Shown here in pieces: positions 7,403-18,963 of a DNA stretch of 64,000 nucleotides. The stretch is taken from NCBI RefSeq assembly GCF_000226295.1, contig NC_016024.1, forward strand, positions 2,029,501-2,093,500. The letters are read 5' to 3'. Each line of letters starts with the position of its first letter. The stretch's first letter is position 1. The notes under the pieces are model-generated. The model was not told the origin of the DNA and searched no databases. It saw only the letters and a program-made list of their open reading frames with translations. The stretch is from Chloracidobacterium thermophilum B (GTDB taxonomy: Bacteria > Acidobacteriota > Blastocatellia > Chloracidobacteriales > Chloracidobacteriaceae). A program made the position numbers and the translations under genes.

Positions 7403-8944
7403 TCAGCGATGCTCCACAGCCGTGTCAGAATGGACAGCGCCGGTCATCATCAACCCCAACTCGGCCTGGGAAACCCGGTCTGGCTCAACGTTACCGACGA
7501 TGCGCCCATCATACATGACCAGAAGGCGGTCACTAAGGGACAAAACTTCCTCCAGTTCCGCCGATACCAGCAGGATGCCTACGCCAGCGTCACGCAGCTT
7601 CAGCAGCTTGCGGTGAATGAACTCAATAGCGCCGATGTCCACTCCACGGGTCGGCTGGGCCACGAGCAGAAGTTTTGGCGGCAGCTCAAACTCCCGTCCG
7701 ACGACAAGCTTCTGCTGATTCCCTCCCGACAGTGACCGGGACAGCGCCCGGCGATTGGGTGGACGCACATCAAAAGCCTGCAAAAGCGCCTCCGTTCGCT
7801 CGTTGATGCGCGGGCGGTCAAGAAATCCCAAACGGGCTGCCGGAGGATGGTAATGGTCTCCCAGGATGACGTTGTCCGACAGGTCGAAATCCAGCAGCAG
7901 AGCGCGTTTGTGGCGGTCTTCCGGGATGTGCGCCACACCCAGCGCCCGGATGGCACGGGGCGATTTCCCCACCAGCGACTGACCCAGCAACAGTATCTCC
8001 CCACCGGTGGGCTTCAGCAGCCCGGCCAGACATTCAATGAGTTCTGACTGTCCATTCCCCTCCACCCCGGCAATCCCGACGATTTCTCCGGCGCGCACCT
8101 GCAATGACACGCCTCGCAGAGCTGGCGTCCCATTGGGCTTCAGGGCTGTGAGTTGTCTGACCTCAAGCAGCACGTTCTGGGGTCGGGCCGGCGTTTTTTC
8201 AACCCGCAGGAGCACCTCGCGCCCAACCATCAATCGGGCCAGAGCTTCCGCCGAAGTCTCGTGGGTTTCGACTTCCCCCACCACGCGCCCGTCACGCATC
8301 ACGGTCACACGGTCGGAAATCGCCAGCACCTCGGCCAGCTTGTGGGTAATGAGGATGATGGTTTTGCCCTGCTGGCGGAGCGTCCGCAGCACTGCAAAAA
8401 GTTCCTCGACTTCCGGCGGCGTCAGAACGGCCGTCGGCTCATCGAGAATCAGAATGTCCGCGCCACGGTAGAGGGTCTTGAGGATTTCGACGCGCTGTTG
8501 CTCACCAACCGACAACTCCCCGATGAGGGCATCCGGGTTGGCGCGCAGCTTGTAGCGCTCACACAAATCAAGCACCTTGCGCCGGGCACCGGCCTTGTCC
8601 ACCATCCACCCCACCCGCGGTTCTGCGCCAAGGATGATGTTTTCAAGGACGGTCAGCGTCGGCACAAGCATGAAGTGCTGGTGAACCATGCCCAGCCCGG
8701 CGGCAATCGCAGCGCGTGGGGAAGTGAAGTGGACCGGCTGACCGCGCAGCCGGATTTCTCCGGCATCCGGTGTGTACAGGCCATAGAGGATGTTCATGGC
8801 CGTGGACTTGCCAGCGCCATTTTCCCCGATGAGGGCGTGAACCGTCTGTGGGGCAATGGTGAGCGTCACCGCGTCATTGGCCACCAGAGACCCAAAACGC
8901 TTTGTGACCCCGCGCATCTCGACGGCAGCAGTGTGAGTTTCCAT
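7403..8944 (-). CDS. nucleoside/simple-sugar type ABC transporter ATPase (double domain)
   Basis: A 513-residue protein with two ABC domains in the RbsA/YufO arrangement, which energises uptake of sugars or nucleosides with two permeases and a BMP-type lipoprotein. Domain 1 has Walker [10 protein letters not shown], signature LSVGEQQRV and Walker B LILDEPTA. Domain 2 has a degenerate Walker A (GVEGNGQSE), signature LSGGNQQK and AQPTRGVD in place of DEPT. The AQ/SQPTRG form is typical of nucleoside-type (YufO) members, so nucleosides are favoured. No permease or binding protein is adjacent, which is odd. The ATG at 8944 keeps the start clear of the upstream tRNA. Confidence 0.88.
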   Translation of the reverse strand: METHTAAVEMRGVTKRFGSLVANDAVTLTIAPQTVHALIGENGAGKSTAMNILYGLYTPDAGEIRLRGQPVHFTSPRAAIAAGLGMVHQHFMLVPTLTVLENIILGAEPRVGWMVDKAGARRKVLDLCERYKLRANPDALIGELSVGEQQRVEILKTLYRGADILILDEPTAVLTPPEVEELFAVLRTLRQQGKTIILITHKLAEVLAISDRVTVMRDGRVVGEVETHETSAEALARLMVGREVLLRVEKTPARPQNVLLEVRQLTALKPNGTPALRGVSLQVRAGEIVGIAGVEGNGQSELIECLAGLLKPTGGEILLLGQSLVGKSPRAIRALGVAHIPEDRHKRALLLDFDLSDNVILGDHYHPPAARLGFLDRPRINERTEALLQAFDVRPPNRRALSRSLSGGNQQKLVVGREFELPPKLLLVAQPTRGVDIGAIEFIHRKLLKLRDAGVGILLVSAELEEVLSLSDRLLVMYDGRIVGNVEPDRVSQAELGLMMTGAVHSDTAVEHR

Positions 8945-8985
8945 GGCAGGAGGGCGGCGGACCGGCGCGCAGGGGAAAAGCAAAG

Positions 8986-9062
<77 letters not shown>

Positions 9063-9132
9063 AGCCGTGCAATGCGGGACGTGAAACTAGCGCGTTCATC
9101 CCCGAAAAGCAAGTGACCTTCTCAGCCGCGGC

Positions 9133-9633
9133 TCAACCGGCCGGAACCTCCTCCACCCGCGCCGACTCGATGATCACCGGCTTGAGGGGTCGGTCCTGGG
9201 CATTTGTCGGCGTCTCGGCAATGGCGTCCACCACCTCCTGCCCGGCGATGACCCGCCCAAAAATCGTGTAGTTGGGCGGCAGGGCGCTTTTCTTGTGCAT
9301 GATAAAAAACTGGCTGCCGTTGGTGTTCGGCCCCCGGTTGGCCATGGCGACAATCCCCGGCACATAGCCCGTCCGGTACAACGGCGAGGCAGGATTGATT
9401 TCATCTTCAAACTCCCGCCCGAAAGCCGACGTTCCGCCCGCACCGGTGCCGGTCGGGTCACCGCCCTGAATCATGAAACCGCGAATAACGCGGTGAAAGG
9501 TCACGTTGGTGTAATAGCCACGATTCGCCAGCAGCGTGAAGTTTTCAACCGTCCGGGGGGCGTCCTCAGCCAGCAGCTCAAACTGAATCGTGCCGTAGTT
9601 GGTGACGAGCGTCGCAATGCGCCGGGTGGACAT
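9133..9633 (-). CDS. peptidyl-prolyl cis-trans isomerase, cyclophilin type
   Basis: A 166-residue cytoplasmic cyclophilin that isomerises Xaa-Pro bonds. Visible family blocks are VENFTLLANRGYYTNVTFHRVIRGFMIQGGDPTGTG, the active-site FHRV arginine region, MANRGPNTNGSQFFI and FGRVIAGQEVVD. The length is normal for PpiB-type enzymes and there is no signal peptide. The ATG has AAAGGAT upstream. It lies directly downstream of a second, membrane-anchored cyclophilin, probably in one transcript. Confidence 0.94.
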   Translation of the reverse strand: MSTRRIATLVTNYGTIQFELLAEDAPRTVENFTLLANRGYYTNVTFHRVIRGFMIQGGDPTGTGAGGTSAFGREFEDEINPASPLYRTGYVPGIVAMANRGPNTNGSQFFIMHKKSALPPNYTIFGRVIAGQEVVDAIAETPTNAQDRPLKPVIIESARVEEVPAG

Positions 9634-9708
9634 ACCGCAATATCCTTTCCAAAGATGAGTTGCGTAGCAGGATAGGTCAGAAGGCTCCCCTTCGTCATGG
9701 CGCGCAGG

Positions 9709-10386
9709 TCAAAATTCGCTGACCGTCGCCGAAATGATGCGGATGGGCGTCAGGGGCCGGTCCCGCTTCAGCATTTCCGGGCCCTGGTAGGTCGGCGTCT
9801 CGGCAATAGCATCCACCACGTCCTGGCCTTCAAACACCCGCCCGAAAATCGTGTACTGCGGCGGAAGCTGGTAATCCCGGTGCATGATGAAAAACTGGCT
9901 GCTGTTGGTGTTCGGACCGCGATTGGCCATCGCCACAATACCGGCCTTGTACCCGGCCAGATACAGCGGCGATTTGGGGTCAATTTCATCGGCAAATTCG
10001 CCCCCAAAAGCCGATTCACCACCTGTTCCGTCACCTTTGGGATCGCCGGTCTGGATCATGAAGCCCTTGATGACACGGTGAAACGTCAGCCCGTTGAAGT
10101 ACTTTCGCTCGGCCAGCAGGCGGAAGTTTTCACAGGTTTTGGGCGCATCCTGCGTCAGGAGTTCAAAGCGAATCCGGCCCTTGGTCGTTTCCAGGGTTGC
10201 CACCAGACGCTTGGCAGGAGTCGTCGCCGGAGGTGATGCTGGCGCAGATGGCGGCGGAGGCGGAAGGGAGGGCGGTTGCGCCGGGGGTGGAGAGGTGCAG
10301 CCAAAGGTCAGAAGCACAATCAACATCAGCAAAAGCAGCGCCGTCCGGTGTTGCGCCGTGTGCTTTTGATTGCCAGAGAAAGTCAT
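9709..10386 (-). CDS. lipoprotein cyclophilin (peptidyl-prolyl isomerase)
   Basis: A 225-residue protein: a hydrophobic signal (TALLLLMLIVLLTFGC) with lipobox LTFGC at about residue 30, a Pro-rich tether (residues 31-55), then a cyclophilin domain with FHRVIKGFMIQTGDPKGDG, MANRGPNTNSSQFFI and FGRVFEGQDVVD. It is predicted to be an envelope-anchored foldase, complementing the cytosolic copy next to it. The domain is about half identical to the neighbour by eye, consistent with duplication followed by acquisition of a lipoprotein leader. Confidence 0.92.
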   Translation of the reverse strand: MTFSGNQKHTAQHRTALLLLMLIVLLTFGCTSPPPAQPPSLPPPPPSAPASPPATTPAKRLVATLETTKGRIRFELLTQDAPKTCENFRLLAERKYFNGLTFHRVIKGFMIQTGDPKGDGTGGESAFGGEFADEIDPKSPLYLAGYKAGIVAMANRGPNTNSSQFFIMHRDYQLPPQYTIFGRVFEGQDVVDAIAETPTYQGPEMLKRDRPLTPIRIISATVSEF

Positions 10387-10517
10387 AGGTCGAAAAGGTG
10401 TCCTCTTCGTGATGATTTGGAACGTTTCGGTAAAGCAGGTTCACCAGCCATGTATTGGCACGCCAGGTGTACCGATGCAATATGCTCCGAATAGAAAGCC
10501 ACGGAGACGGGATAGCC

Positions 10518-13500
10518 ATGACCAGCCGGCAACGTGCAAGTGTTGCGCTTGTGCCCTGCCTGTGGCGTATCACCTGGCCGGGAGCCTGGCTGCTGGTGCT
10601 GGTTGTCGCTGGCCTGCCGGCCTGCCGGCAGCCATCTCTCACCAGCCAACCTGATGTGTGGCAGAGCCTTCGGCAATGGCCGGTGACTTCGCCCCATGGG
10701 TTTCGTCTTTCCGGGGCGCCGGCACCTTCCACCGGGACGACGGCCCGCCTCAACCTGGCACAAACCACAAGGCTGACGGCTGCTGTCGCCGCCACAACAA
10801 CGCTTGAACCTGCCGCCTGTACCCATGCCCTGCTCTGGCGCGACCTGGCCGCTGGGGAGATACACCTGGCCCGTCGTCGTCTGACATCCCCACATCCCGC
10901 CCCACACCCTGCTACGGCGGACTGGTCCAACGACGCCGCCATTGTGCAGTCCGAATGGGGACTCCGGCACGGGCGACCGGAAGACTTCGAGGCGGCGCTC
11001 AAAGCGCTCAACCAGGCGCTTGAACACCCCGACCACGCCCAAGCCGCCCACTTCAACCGTGCGCTCCTGTTTCAGCAGCTTGGTCTGGCACGCCGCGCGG
11101 AAGCCGAGTGGCAACACTACCTTGACGAAGAACAGGACGAAGCCTGGGCCGCCGTCGCCCGGCAGCACCTGGATGACCTCACCCGCCAACCACCTGACCT
11201 CTCACAGCTTCAGAACACGCTGGCCAAACTTGCCGACCACCCGGAGACGCCCGAAGCACAGAGCTTTTTCACCCACCATCTGGGTGCATTACTCGACGGG
11301 GCATGTGTGCTGGCCGAAGCCTTTGTGACTTCCGGTGCATCGCGACACCTCAAGCTGCTTCACTGCCTGGCTCAGCAGAGCAGGCAACAAGCCGGTGATC
11401 TGTGGGCAACCGACCTTGCCCAGGCTGTCGCCAGGCTTCGGGACACAGAACAGGCGGCCCCGTGGCTGGCGGCCCGGCAGAACCTGCGCCAGGCCCGCCA
11501 ACGCTATCCCATCGAGGGCCAACCCACTGCCGCCGAGCCGCTCTACGAGCGCGCACGCCAGACCTTTCTCGCGGTCGGCGACCTGGCGAGCGCGGCCGAA
11601 GCCGAACTGGGACTTGTCTATTGCGCCGTACAGCGCCCCGAAACCGACCTGCTTGACCGGCTAAGCGCGGCCCTGCTGTCCACGGCGCACAGCCGACACT
11701 ATACCCGCCTGGAAGGGCAAACCCTGCGGGTGCGCGCCCAGCTTGCCCTCCGCCAGGCTCGGCCGGCGCTGGCCGTCGCCCACTGCCAGTCGGCGCTGGC
11801 GACCTTTCAGACGCTTTCCGACTGGGAGGAAACCCAACGCACCCTGCTCATTCTCAGTGATGCCCACGAACACCAGGGCAATGCGCCCGCCGCACTGCTG
11901 GCGCTGCGCAAACTGCTCCAGACCGGCCGCCAGCGAGGCACAAACCCCCGGCGGTATTCCCAGGCCTGCGCCTTCGCGGCCCGAACCTGCGCGGCGGCTG
12001 GGGCTTTTGAACTGGGACTCGCCTTTGCCGAAGAAGCCCGCGCGGCGGCGGCCGGACAAACCTTCCCGGCCTTTCAGCTCGATGCTGAAACCCTGCTGGC
12101 GGTGTTGAACATCAAGTCCAGCCGGCCGGCAGAGGCAGCGGCTGCCCTTGACCGGGCCGCCAGGGTTTTGGAGCAGGTCAACGACCCGCGTGTGCGGCGC
12201 GTGCTGTCCCTCGACTACCTGCCGACGGCGGCCTGGTGTCGCATGGCGCTGGGGGAACCCGTGGCTGCGCTTCAGCTCTGTACGGCGGCTGATGAAAACC
12301 TGCGCACCGGGCAGCACGATGCCTACTGGCCGCTTGTGGAATCCGTACGGAGCGCCGCCCACCTTGCCCTTGGCAACCCCCAGTCCGCTGAAGCCGCCCT
12401 GGAAGCCGGTATCCGCTGGCTGGAAACAACGCGCCTTCGCCTGACCCAAACCCCTGACCGCCAACGCTTTTTCCACCGGCATGCCGAGTTGTACGAGCGT
12501 CTGGCCGCCCTGCGGCTGAAACGCGGCCAGGTTGTGGAAGCCTTCGCCTGTCTCGAACAGGCGCGGGCGCGAACCCTGCTCGACCGCCGCCGCCAGGCGA
12601 CCGGAAACCCCGGCGCGTCCTCCCCGCTTCCAGCCACCGGGGCGGCTTTCATCCGGGCGTTACAGGTGCGTTTGCCGGAGCAGGTCATCGTTCTGGCCTA
12701 CGCGGTCGGGGATGAGCAGACCGAAAGTTTCGTACTCACACGACACAGCCTGCATCACACGACACTGGCTATCACCGGCGGGCGGCTGGCCCACGACATC
12801 CATACCCTCAACCGCCTTTTAGCCGATGCGACGAGTGACATCGCCCACCTCCGCCACATCGGACAACATCTGTACGCCACACTCATCGCGCCCCTGAACC
12901 TTTCCAGGATGGCTTCCACGCGCCTGGTCATCGTTCCCGACGGCCCACTTTACAGCCTGCCGTGGGCGGTTCTCTGTGATGCTGAAGGACAGTGGTTCGC
13001 CGGGCACATCCCATTTTCAGTGTGTCCGAGCGTGACATCTCTGGTCCATGTGCTTGAAAAGTGCACTCAGGCGCCACAGACTGCGGGGGTTCTTGTCGCA
13101 GCCGATCCAGACCTGTCCGCCACTGCTGAAGCTCAGGACCTGCCGCCGCTTCCCGGCGCGCGGGATGAAATCCGCTGCCTGCAATCCATTCTGGGGACAG
13201 GAGTGACACTGACCGGCGGACAGGTCACGAAAGCGAACCTCATGGCGGCGCTGCACCAGGCCCACCTGGCCCACTTGGCCGTTCACGGCCGGGCTGAACC
13301 GGATGCACCGCTGCGGTCGGTGCTTTACCTCACATCCACTGCTGAAGATGACGGGGAACTTACGGCTGCCGAAGTGTACGAATGTTCCTTCCCACAGCTC
13401 CGCCTGGTGGTGCTTTCAGCTTGCGAGTCGGCGCTTGGAGCTTCGTTGCGGGGCGAGGGCGCAACGGGCCTTGGACAGGCCTTTCTGGCAGCGGGCGCGG

Positions 13501-13682
13501 CGAGCGTCGTCGCCACGCTGGCCCGTACGGATGACCACTTCATGCGTGACCTGATGTGCGCGTTTCATCGGGCGCGGCAGGCGGGAGCCAGTCCGGCCGT
13601 GGCGCTCCAGCAAGCCTGGCGCACGGTCCCAGCCCACCATCCGGCACAGTGGGCAAACGTGATGCTCCTTGGCGCACCGTAA
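10518..13682 (+). CDS. TPR-CHAT lipoprotein (caspase-like peptidase domain)
   Basis: A 1054-residue protein. The N-terminal hydrophobic stretch ends in a lipobox (VVAGLPAC), so it should be exported and lipid-anchored. Residues about 150-720 are Ala/Leu/Gln-rich helical TPR-like repeats. The C-terminal about 270 residues form a CHAT domain of the caspase clan, with the catalytic pair visible as His923 (LAVHG) and Cys969 (LSACES). CHAT proteins are proteases or protease-like signalling proteins; substrates are unknown here. The start was chosen at the ATG with GGAGACGGG upstream and a signal peptide directly after it. No gasdermin, Cas or toxin partner is adjacent. Confidence 0.9.
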   Translation: MTSRQRASVALVPCLWRITWPGAWLLVLVVAGLPACRQPSLTSQPDVWQSLRQWPVTSPHGFRLSGAPAPSTGTTARLNLAQTTRLTAAVAATTTLEPAACTHALLWRDLAAGEIHLARRRLTSPHPAPHPATADWSNDAAIVQSEWGLRHGRPEDFEAALKALNQALEHPDHAQAAHFNRALLFQQLGLARRAEAEWQHYLDEEQDEAWAAVARQHLDDLTRQPPDLSQLQNTLAKLADHPETPEAQSFFTHHLGALLDGACVLAEAFVTSGASRHLKLLHCLAQQSRQQAGDLWATDLAQAVARLRDTEQAAPWLAARQNLRQARQRYPIEGQPTAAEPLYERARQTFLAVGDLASAAEAELGLVYCAVQRPETDLLDRLSAALLSTAHSRHYTRLEGQTLRVRAQLALRQARPALAVAHCQSALATFQTLSDWEETQRTLLILSDAHEHQGNAPAALLALRKLLQTGRQRGTNPRRYSQACAFAARTCAAAGAFELGLAFAEEARAAAAGQTFPAFQLDAETLLAVLNIKSSRPAEAAAALDRAARVLEQVNDPRVRRVLSLDYLPTAAWCRMALGEPVAALQLCTAADENLRTGQHDAYWPLVESVRSAAHLALGNPQSAEAALEAGIRWLETTRLRLTQTPDRQRFFHRHAELYERLAALRLKRGQVVEAFACLEQARARTLLDRRRQATGNPGASSPLPATGAAFIRALQVRLPEQVIVLAYAVGDEQTESFVLTRHSLHHTTLAITGGRLAHDIHTLNRLLADATSDIAHLRHIGQHLYATLIAPLNLSRMASTRLVIVPDGPLYSLPWAVLCDAEGQWFAGHIPFSVCPSVTSLVHVLEKCTQAPQTAGVLVAADPDLSATAEAQDLPPLPGARDEIRCLQSILGTGVTLTGGQVTKANLMAALHQAHLAHLAVHGRAEPDAPLRSVLYLTSTAEDDGELTAAEVYECSFPQLRLVVLSACESALGASLRGEGATGLGQAFLAAGAASVVATLARTDDHFMRDLMCAFHRARQAGASPAVALQQAWRTVPAHHPAQWANVMLLGAP

Positions 13683-13708
13683 TTTTTCGGACTTAATTTT
13701 TTCGGACT
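13680..13708. repeat. tandem duplication of a T-rich 14-15-mer at the CHAT gene end
   Basis: TAATTTTTCGGACT is followed immediately by TAATTTTTTCGGACT. The first copy begins with the TAA stop of the CHAT gene. The T-runs have no convincing stem before them, so this is recorded as a repeat, not a terminator. Confidence 0.7.
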
Positions 13709-13794
13709 TACCAAGCCACGGCAGCGCAATGTAGCTTGGAAGCAAGTTTCTCCGGCGTCCCTGCCATTTCTCATCTTTTGCAGGTGAGGCGAGT

Positions 13795-14163
13795 ATGTCG
13801 TTTCCCATCAATGTTCAGGTCGAAAATCCCATCAACGATCCGCTCCGCATTGAAAGTTGTACGGCTGAAGTAGCTGAAAATGGTGACATCGTGATCAGCG
13901 GCGAGGTTGTCCACACGGGCAATGACGGTGTCCGGCGCTACAATCCGTCCCTGTTGTTTATGGTCTTGGACAAGTACAACGTGCCAATCGGAAGCGGACG
14001 CACCATGGCGGGCGGTGAGTTTCTCGTGCCTGGGCAGCGGGCCTATTTCGTCGGGACGGTGCCACGGATTGGCCAGTCGGCACGGTTTGGCAAGGTCGTC
14101 GTCAGCGCCATTCCCAACAGCGGCTTCCGGGAAAACAAAAAGCGGGGCAAGGCAGCCAACTGA
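13795..14163 (+). CDS. small beta-rich protein, FxLYD-like
   Basis: A 122-residue soluble protein with no signal peptide. The sequence pattern (LRIESCTAEVAENGDIVISGEVVHTGNDGVRRYNPSLLFMVLDKYNVPIGSG, then GQRAYF and a V-rich strand) resembles an immunoglobulin-like FxLYD beta sandwich, in which one strand pairs old and new bonds of a hydrophobic core. No catalytic residues are evident. GGTGAGGCG lies upstream of the ATG. It follows the CHAT gene with 112 bases between and may be co-transcribed. Function unknown. Confidence 0.75.
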   Translation: MSFPINVQVENPINDPLRIESCTAEVAENGDIVISGEVVHTGNDGVRRYNPSLLFMVLDKYNVPIGSGRTMAGGEFLVPGQRAYFVGTVPRIGQSARFGKVVVSAIPNSGFRENKKRGKAAN

Positions 14164-14231
14164 CTTGCGCCCTGCCCGCCTGGGTGTCTGACGCTCCCGG
14201 CCATAACACAACCAGGCCGGCAGAGGTTGAG

Positions 14232-16736
<2,505 letters not shown>

Positions 16737-16802
16737 CTAATCGTTGAGCCTTTCACAAAAATAATATCCTGCCGCCCCTCGCGGTCGCCTTTGGAATGAC
16801 GC

Positions 16803-17762
16803 TCAGGCAGGGCGGGCAATAAAAAAGAGACTTCGGGCAAAACAGGTGAACTGGCGGTCGTTATCCACGTACTCGGTCATCTCCGCCGACACCTTCCCGA
16901 TGCCAGCCCGTTTGAAGGGCTGCCGGCTTTTGGTTTTCGTCAGCCCCCAGATGGGTTCAATAGCCTGCGCTACGGTGCGAAAGTCGCGGTTGACCACGGT
17001 CGGGGCAGACACTGAAGCCAGCAGCCAGTCGCCAAGGCGCACGTGGTTTTCCGCCGCCAGCAACCCCCGGCGCGGGCCCAGACACGAGTAGTCAAACCCA
17101 TCGGCGCGAATCCGTATGTGGGTGGCCAGGGTTGGACCAAACAGGTCAATGACAGGCACTTCTTCGTCATTGGTCAGAAGTTCCTCGCGCTCGGCCTTGG
17201 TGCGGCGTGTGGCCATGGATTCCCGCGCCAGCACCTGACGGAAACGCAGCAGGCCGAAGACCAGCAGCGAGATGTCTTTCCAGGGCAGGCGGATAGGTGT
17301 CGTCGTTTCACTGCCCCACACTTCGAGGTATTCCCCGACGGACACCAGCGCTCGCGCACGCCGTGGTGGATGAAGGGGTGACAACTGCCTGTCAGACAGA
17401 ACCACCGTACGCAACCCGGACTGTGCCAGGCGCTGGGTCAGCAACACGGCATCGTGAGAAGTCGCTGCGCGTGCAATCGGCACCGGTGAGGGTGAAGCCA
17501 GCAGACGCTCCGCCTGCTCCGGCGTAAGGCGTCCGACCGTGGCCACTTCCTCAACGACTTCGGGAGTTGACAGCACCGGAGGCAGAAAGATGACATTGTA
17601 GCCCGGCTCGATGTCATCGGCCTCCCGCAGGCTGGGAAGCACCTGGCTTTCCTGCCCCGGAATGAGCAGGGGCTGACCACAGAACAGGCAGGTGGCGCGG
17701 TGGAGTCCATTCAGACGGCCGCACTTGGGGCACGCCACGGTCGAGGTTTTGGCTGTCGTCAT
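16803..17762 (-). CDS. zinc-ribbon hypothetical protein
   Basis: A 319-residue protein of unrecognised family. It begins with a zinc ribbon, CPKCGRLNGLHRATCLFCG (residues about 11-29). The middle contains a region that could be a small regulatory domain (PVPIARAATSHDAVLLTQRLAQSGLRTVVLSDRQL, about 95-135), followed by RLPWKDISLLVFGLLRFRQVL and a C-terminal part rich in Arg and Phe. No membrane helix is evident. A GTG four codons upstream is an alternative start. It is transcribed toward gyrB and diverges from ubiX. Function cannot be assigned. Confidence 0.72.
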   Translation of the reverse strand: MTTAKTSTVACPKCGRLNGLHRATCLFCGQPLLIPGQESQVLPSLREADDIEPGYNVIFLPPVLSTPEVVEEVATVGRLTPEQAERLLASPSPVPIARAATSHDAVLLTQRLAQSGLRTVVLSDRQLSPLHPPRRARALVSVGEYLEVWGSETTTPIRLPWKDISLLVFGLLRFRQVLARESMATRRTKAEREELLTNDEEVPVIDLFGPTLATHIRIRADGFDYSCLGPRRGLLAAENHVRLGDWLLASVSAPTVVNRDFRTVAQAIEPIWGLTKTKSRQPFKRAGIGKVSAEMTEYVDNDRQFTCFARSLFFIARPA

Positions 17763-17924
17763 TGTCGTCACCACACACCCGCCACGAGAGCACGGGCTAC
17801 CGTTGATTGTCCTTGCAGTTTATCATTTCCACAGCAATGATGGCGTTGGAGTTACCCGTCCGGCCCGGGCCGCGTTTGCCCTGGAAAACCGGCCAACCTT
17901 ACGGCCCTGTGAGTCGCTGTCTGC

Positions 17925-18560
17925 GTGAAACATCTGACCGTTGCCATCACCGGTGCGAGCGGTGCCATCTACGCCCAGCGTCTGCTGCACTATCTCGACG
18001 CCAGTCCCGCCGTGGCCCGCATCAGCCTGATCATCAGTGCGTTGGGCGTGACGGTCATCCGGGAGGAACTTGAACTGCCTGTCACCGGCACCCGGCAAAG
18101 CGACGCGGAATTGCTGCTGGGCCGGCCGACGACCAAGATTACCCTTTTGCCTGCCAGGGATGTCGGCGCGACGATTGCCAGCGGCTCGCACCCCTGCGAC
18201 GGCATGGCTGTCGTGCCATGCAGCATGGGCAGCCTGGGCTACATTGCCTCCGGCATTGCCCGCGACCTGATTCACCGCGCGGCGGACGTGATGCTCAAGG
18301 AACGCCGGCGGCTGGTGCTGGTGCCGCGCGAAACGCCCTTCAATGCCATCCACCTGGAAAACATGCTGCGCGTCGAGCGGGCCGGGGCCTTGATCCTGCC
18401 GGCCTGTCCGAGTTTCTACCACCGCCCACAATCCATTCTGGAGCTGGTTGACCATCTCGTTTTTCGCATTCTGGCCCACCTTGATGTCCCACACCCGACC
18501 GAAACCACCTGGCAGGGGCGGCGGACATCCGGCAGAGAACCAGCTTCAGGCCAGATGTAG
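17925..18560 (+). CDS. ubiX: UbiX-family flavin prenyltransferase
   Basis: A 211-residue cytoplasmic enzyme that attaches a prenyl group to FMN to make the cofactor of UbiD decarboxylases. Visible family blocks are the N-terminal ITGASGAIYAQRLL, PCSMGSLGYIASGIARDLIHRAADVMLKERR, the VPRETPFNAIHLENMLR segment and PACPSFYHRP. The start is GTG. No ubiD lies in the window, so its role (quinone or other aromatic decarboxylation) is open. Its 3' end overlaps the convergent small gene by 15 bases. Confidence 0.92.
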   Translation: MKHLTVAITGASGAIYAQRLLHYLDASPAVARISLIISALGVTVIREELELPVTGTRQSDAELLLGRPTTKITLLPARDVGATIASGSHPCDGMAVVPCSMGSLGYIASGIARDLIHRAADVMLKERRRLVLVPRETPFNAIHLENMLRVERAGALILPACPSFYHRPQSILELVDHLVFRILAHLDVPHPTETTWQGRRTSGREPASGQM

Positions 18561-18752
18561 GTCTTCGAGAATCTCGCGCCGTCCATACCCGCGCTGCCGC
18601 AGGTCGCGCCCCCACCGTACGTCGGCAGCAATAAGCTGAGTGTCGAGCAGTGGAAACCTGGCGCGCAGGGCCATGATGGCTTCTTCGGGAGACTCAAGGC
18701 GAATGGCCTCCAGCAGGGCGTCAAGGTATTCCTGGGTTGTGGAAGCAGGCAT
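18546..18752 (-). CDS. small acidic-helical hypothetical protein
   Basis: A 68-residue protein beginning MPASTTQEYLDALLEAIRLESPEEAIMALRARFP. It is predicted to be mainly alpha helical, with alternating acidic and basic positions, and has no membrane segment or Cys. The ATG has GAAGAGAGA upstream. The stop lies inside the convergent ubiX gene. Coding is supported by a good ribosome site and amino-acid composition, but no family is recognised. Confidence 0.55.
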   Translation of the reverse strand: MPASTTQEYLDALLEAIRLESPEEAIMALRARFPLLDTQLIAADVRWGRDLRQRGYGRREILEDLHLA

Positions 18753-18963
18753 AGGTCTCTCTTCGGCAGGTGTCTCTGGTTGAACCTGGCATCCGGTATC
18801 GCCGCCCTGTCGGCATCACAGCGACGTGGACAGGCACGACATCTTGCCAAGTGTGGGCTGAATACTACACCTTCCGCCACGCAGCTTCAATTTTGCCGGC
18901 CATCCGAACCGCCTCCCCATCAGGTTTTGCCGCCCGAAAGTCCCAGGTCTGCAGGAGCAGGTC

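Noticed and set aside
10457-10482. Possible sigma-54 promoter upstream of the CHAT gene
   Set aside because: TGGCACG is present, but the GG to GC distance is 18 instead of the required 10 bases.
10455-10518. Alternative TTG start for the CHAT gene
   Set aside because: It lacks a ribosome site and would add residues before the signal peptide; the ATG at 10518 has GGAGACGGG upstream.
14174-14221. Inverted repeat between two convergent genes as a possible terminator
   Set aside because: GCCCGCCTGG and CCAGGCCGGC pair 9 of 10, but the loop is 28 bases and no T-run follows, so it is too weak to call.
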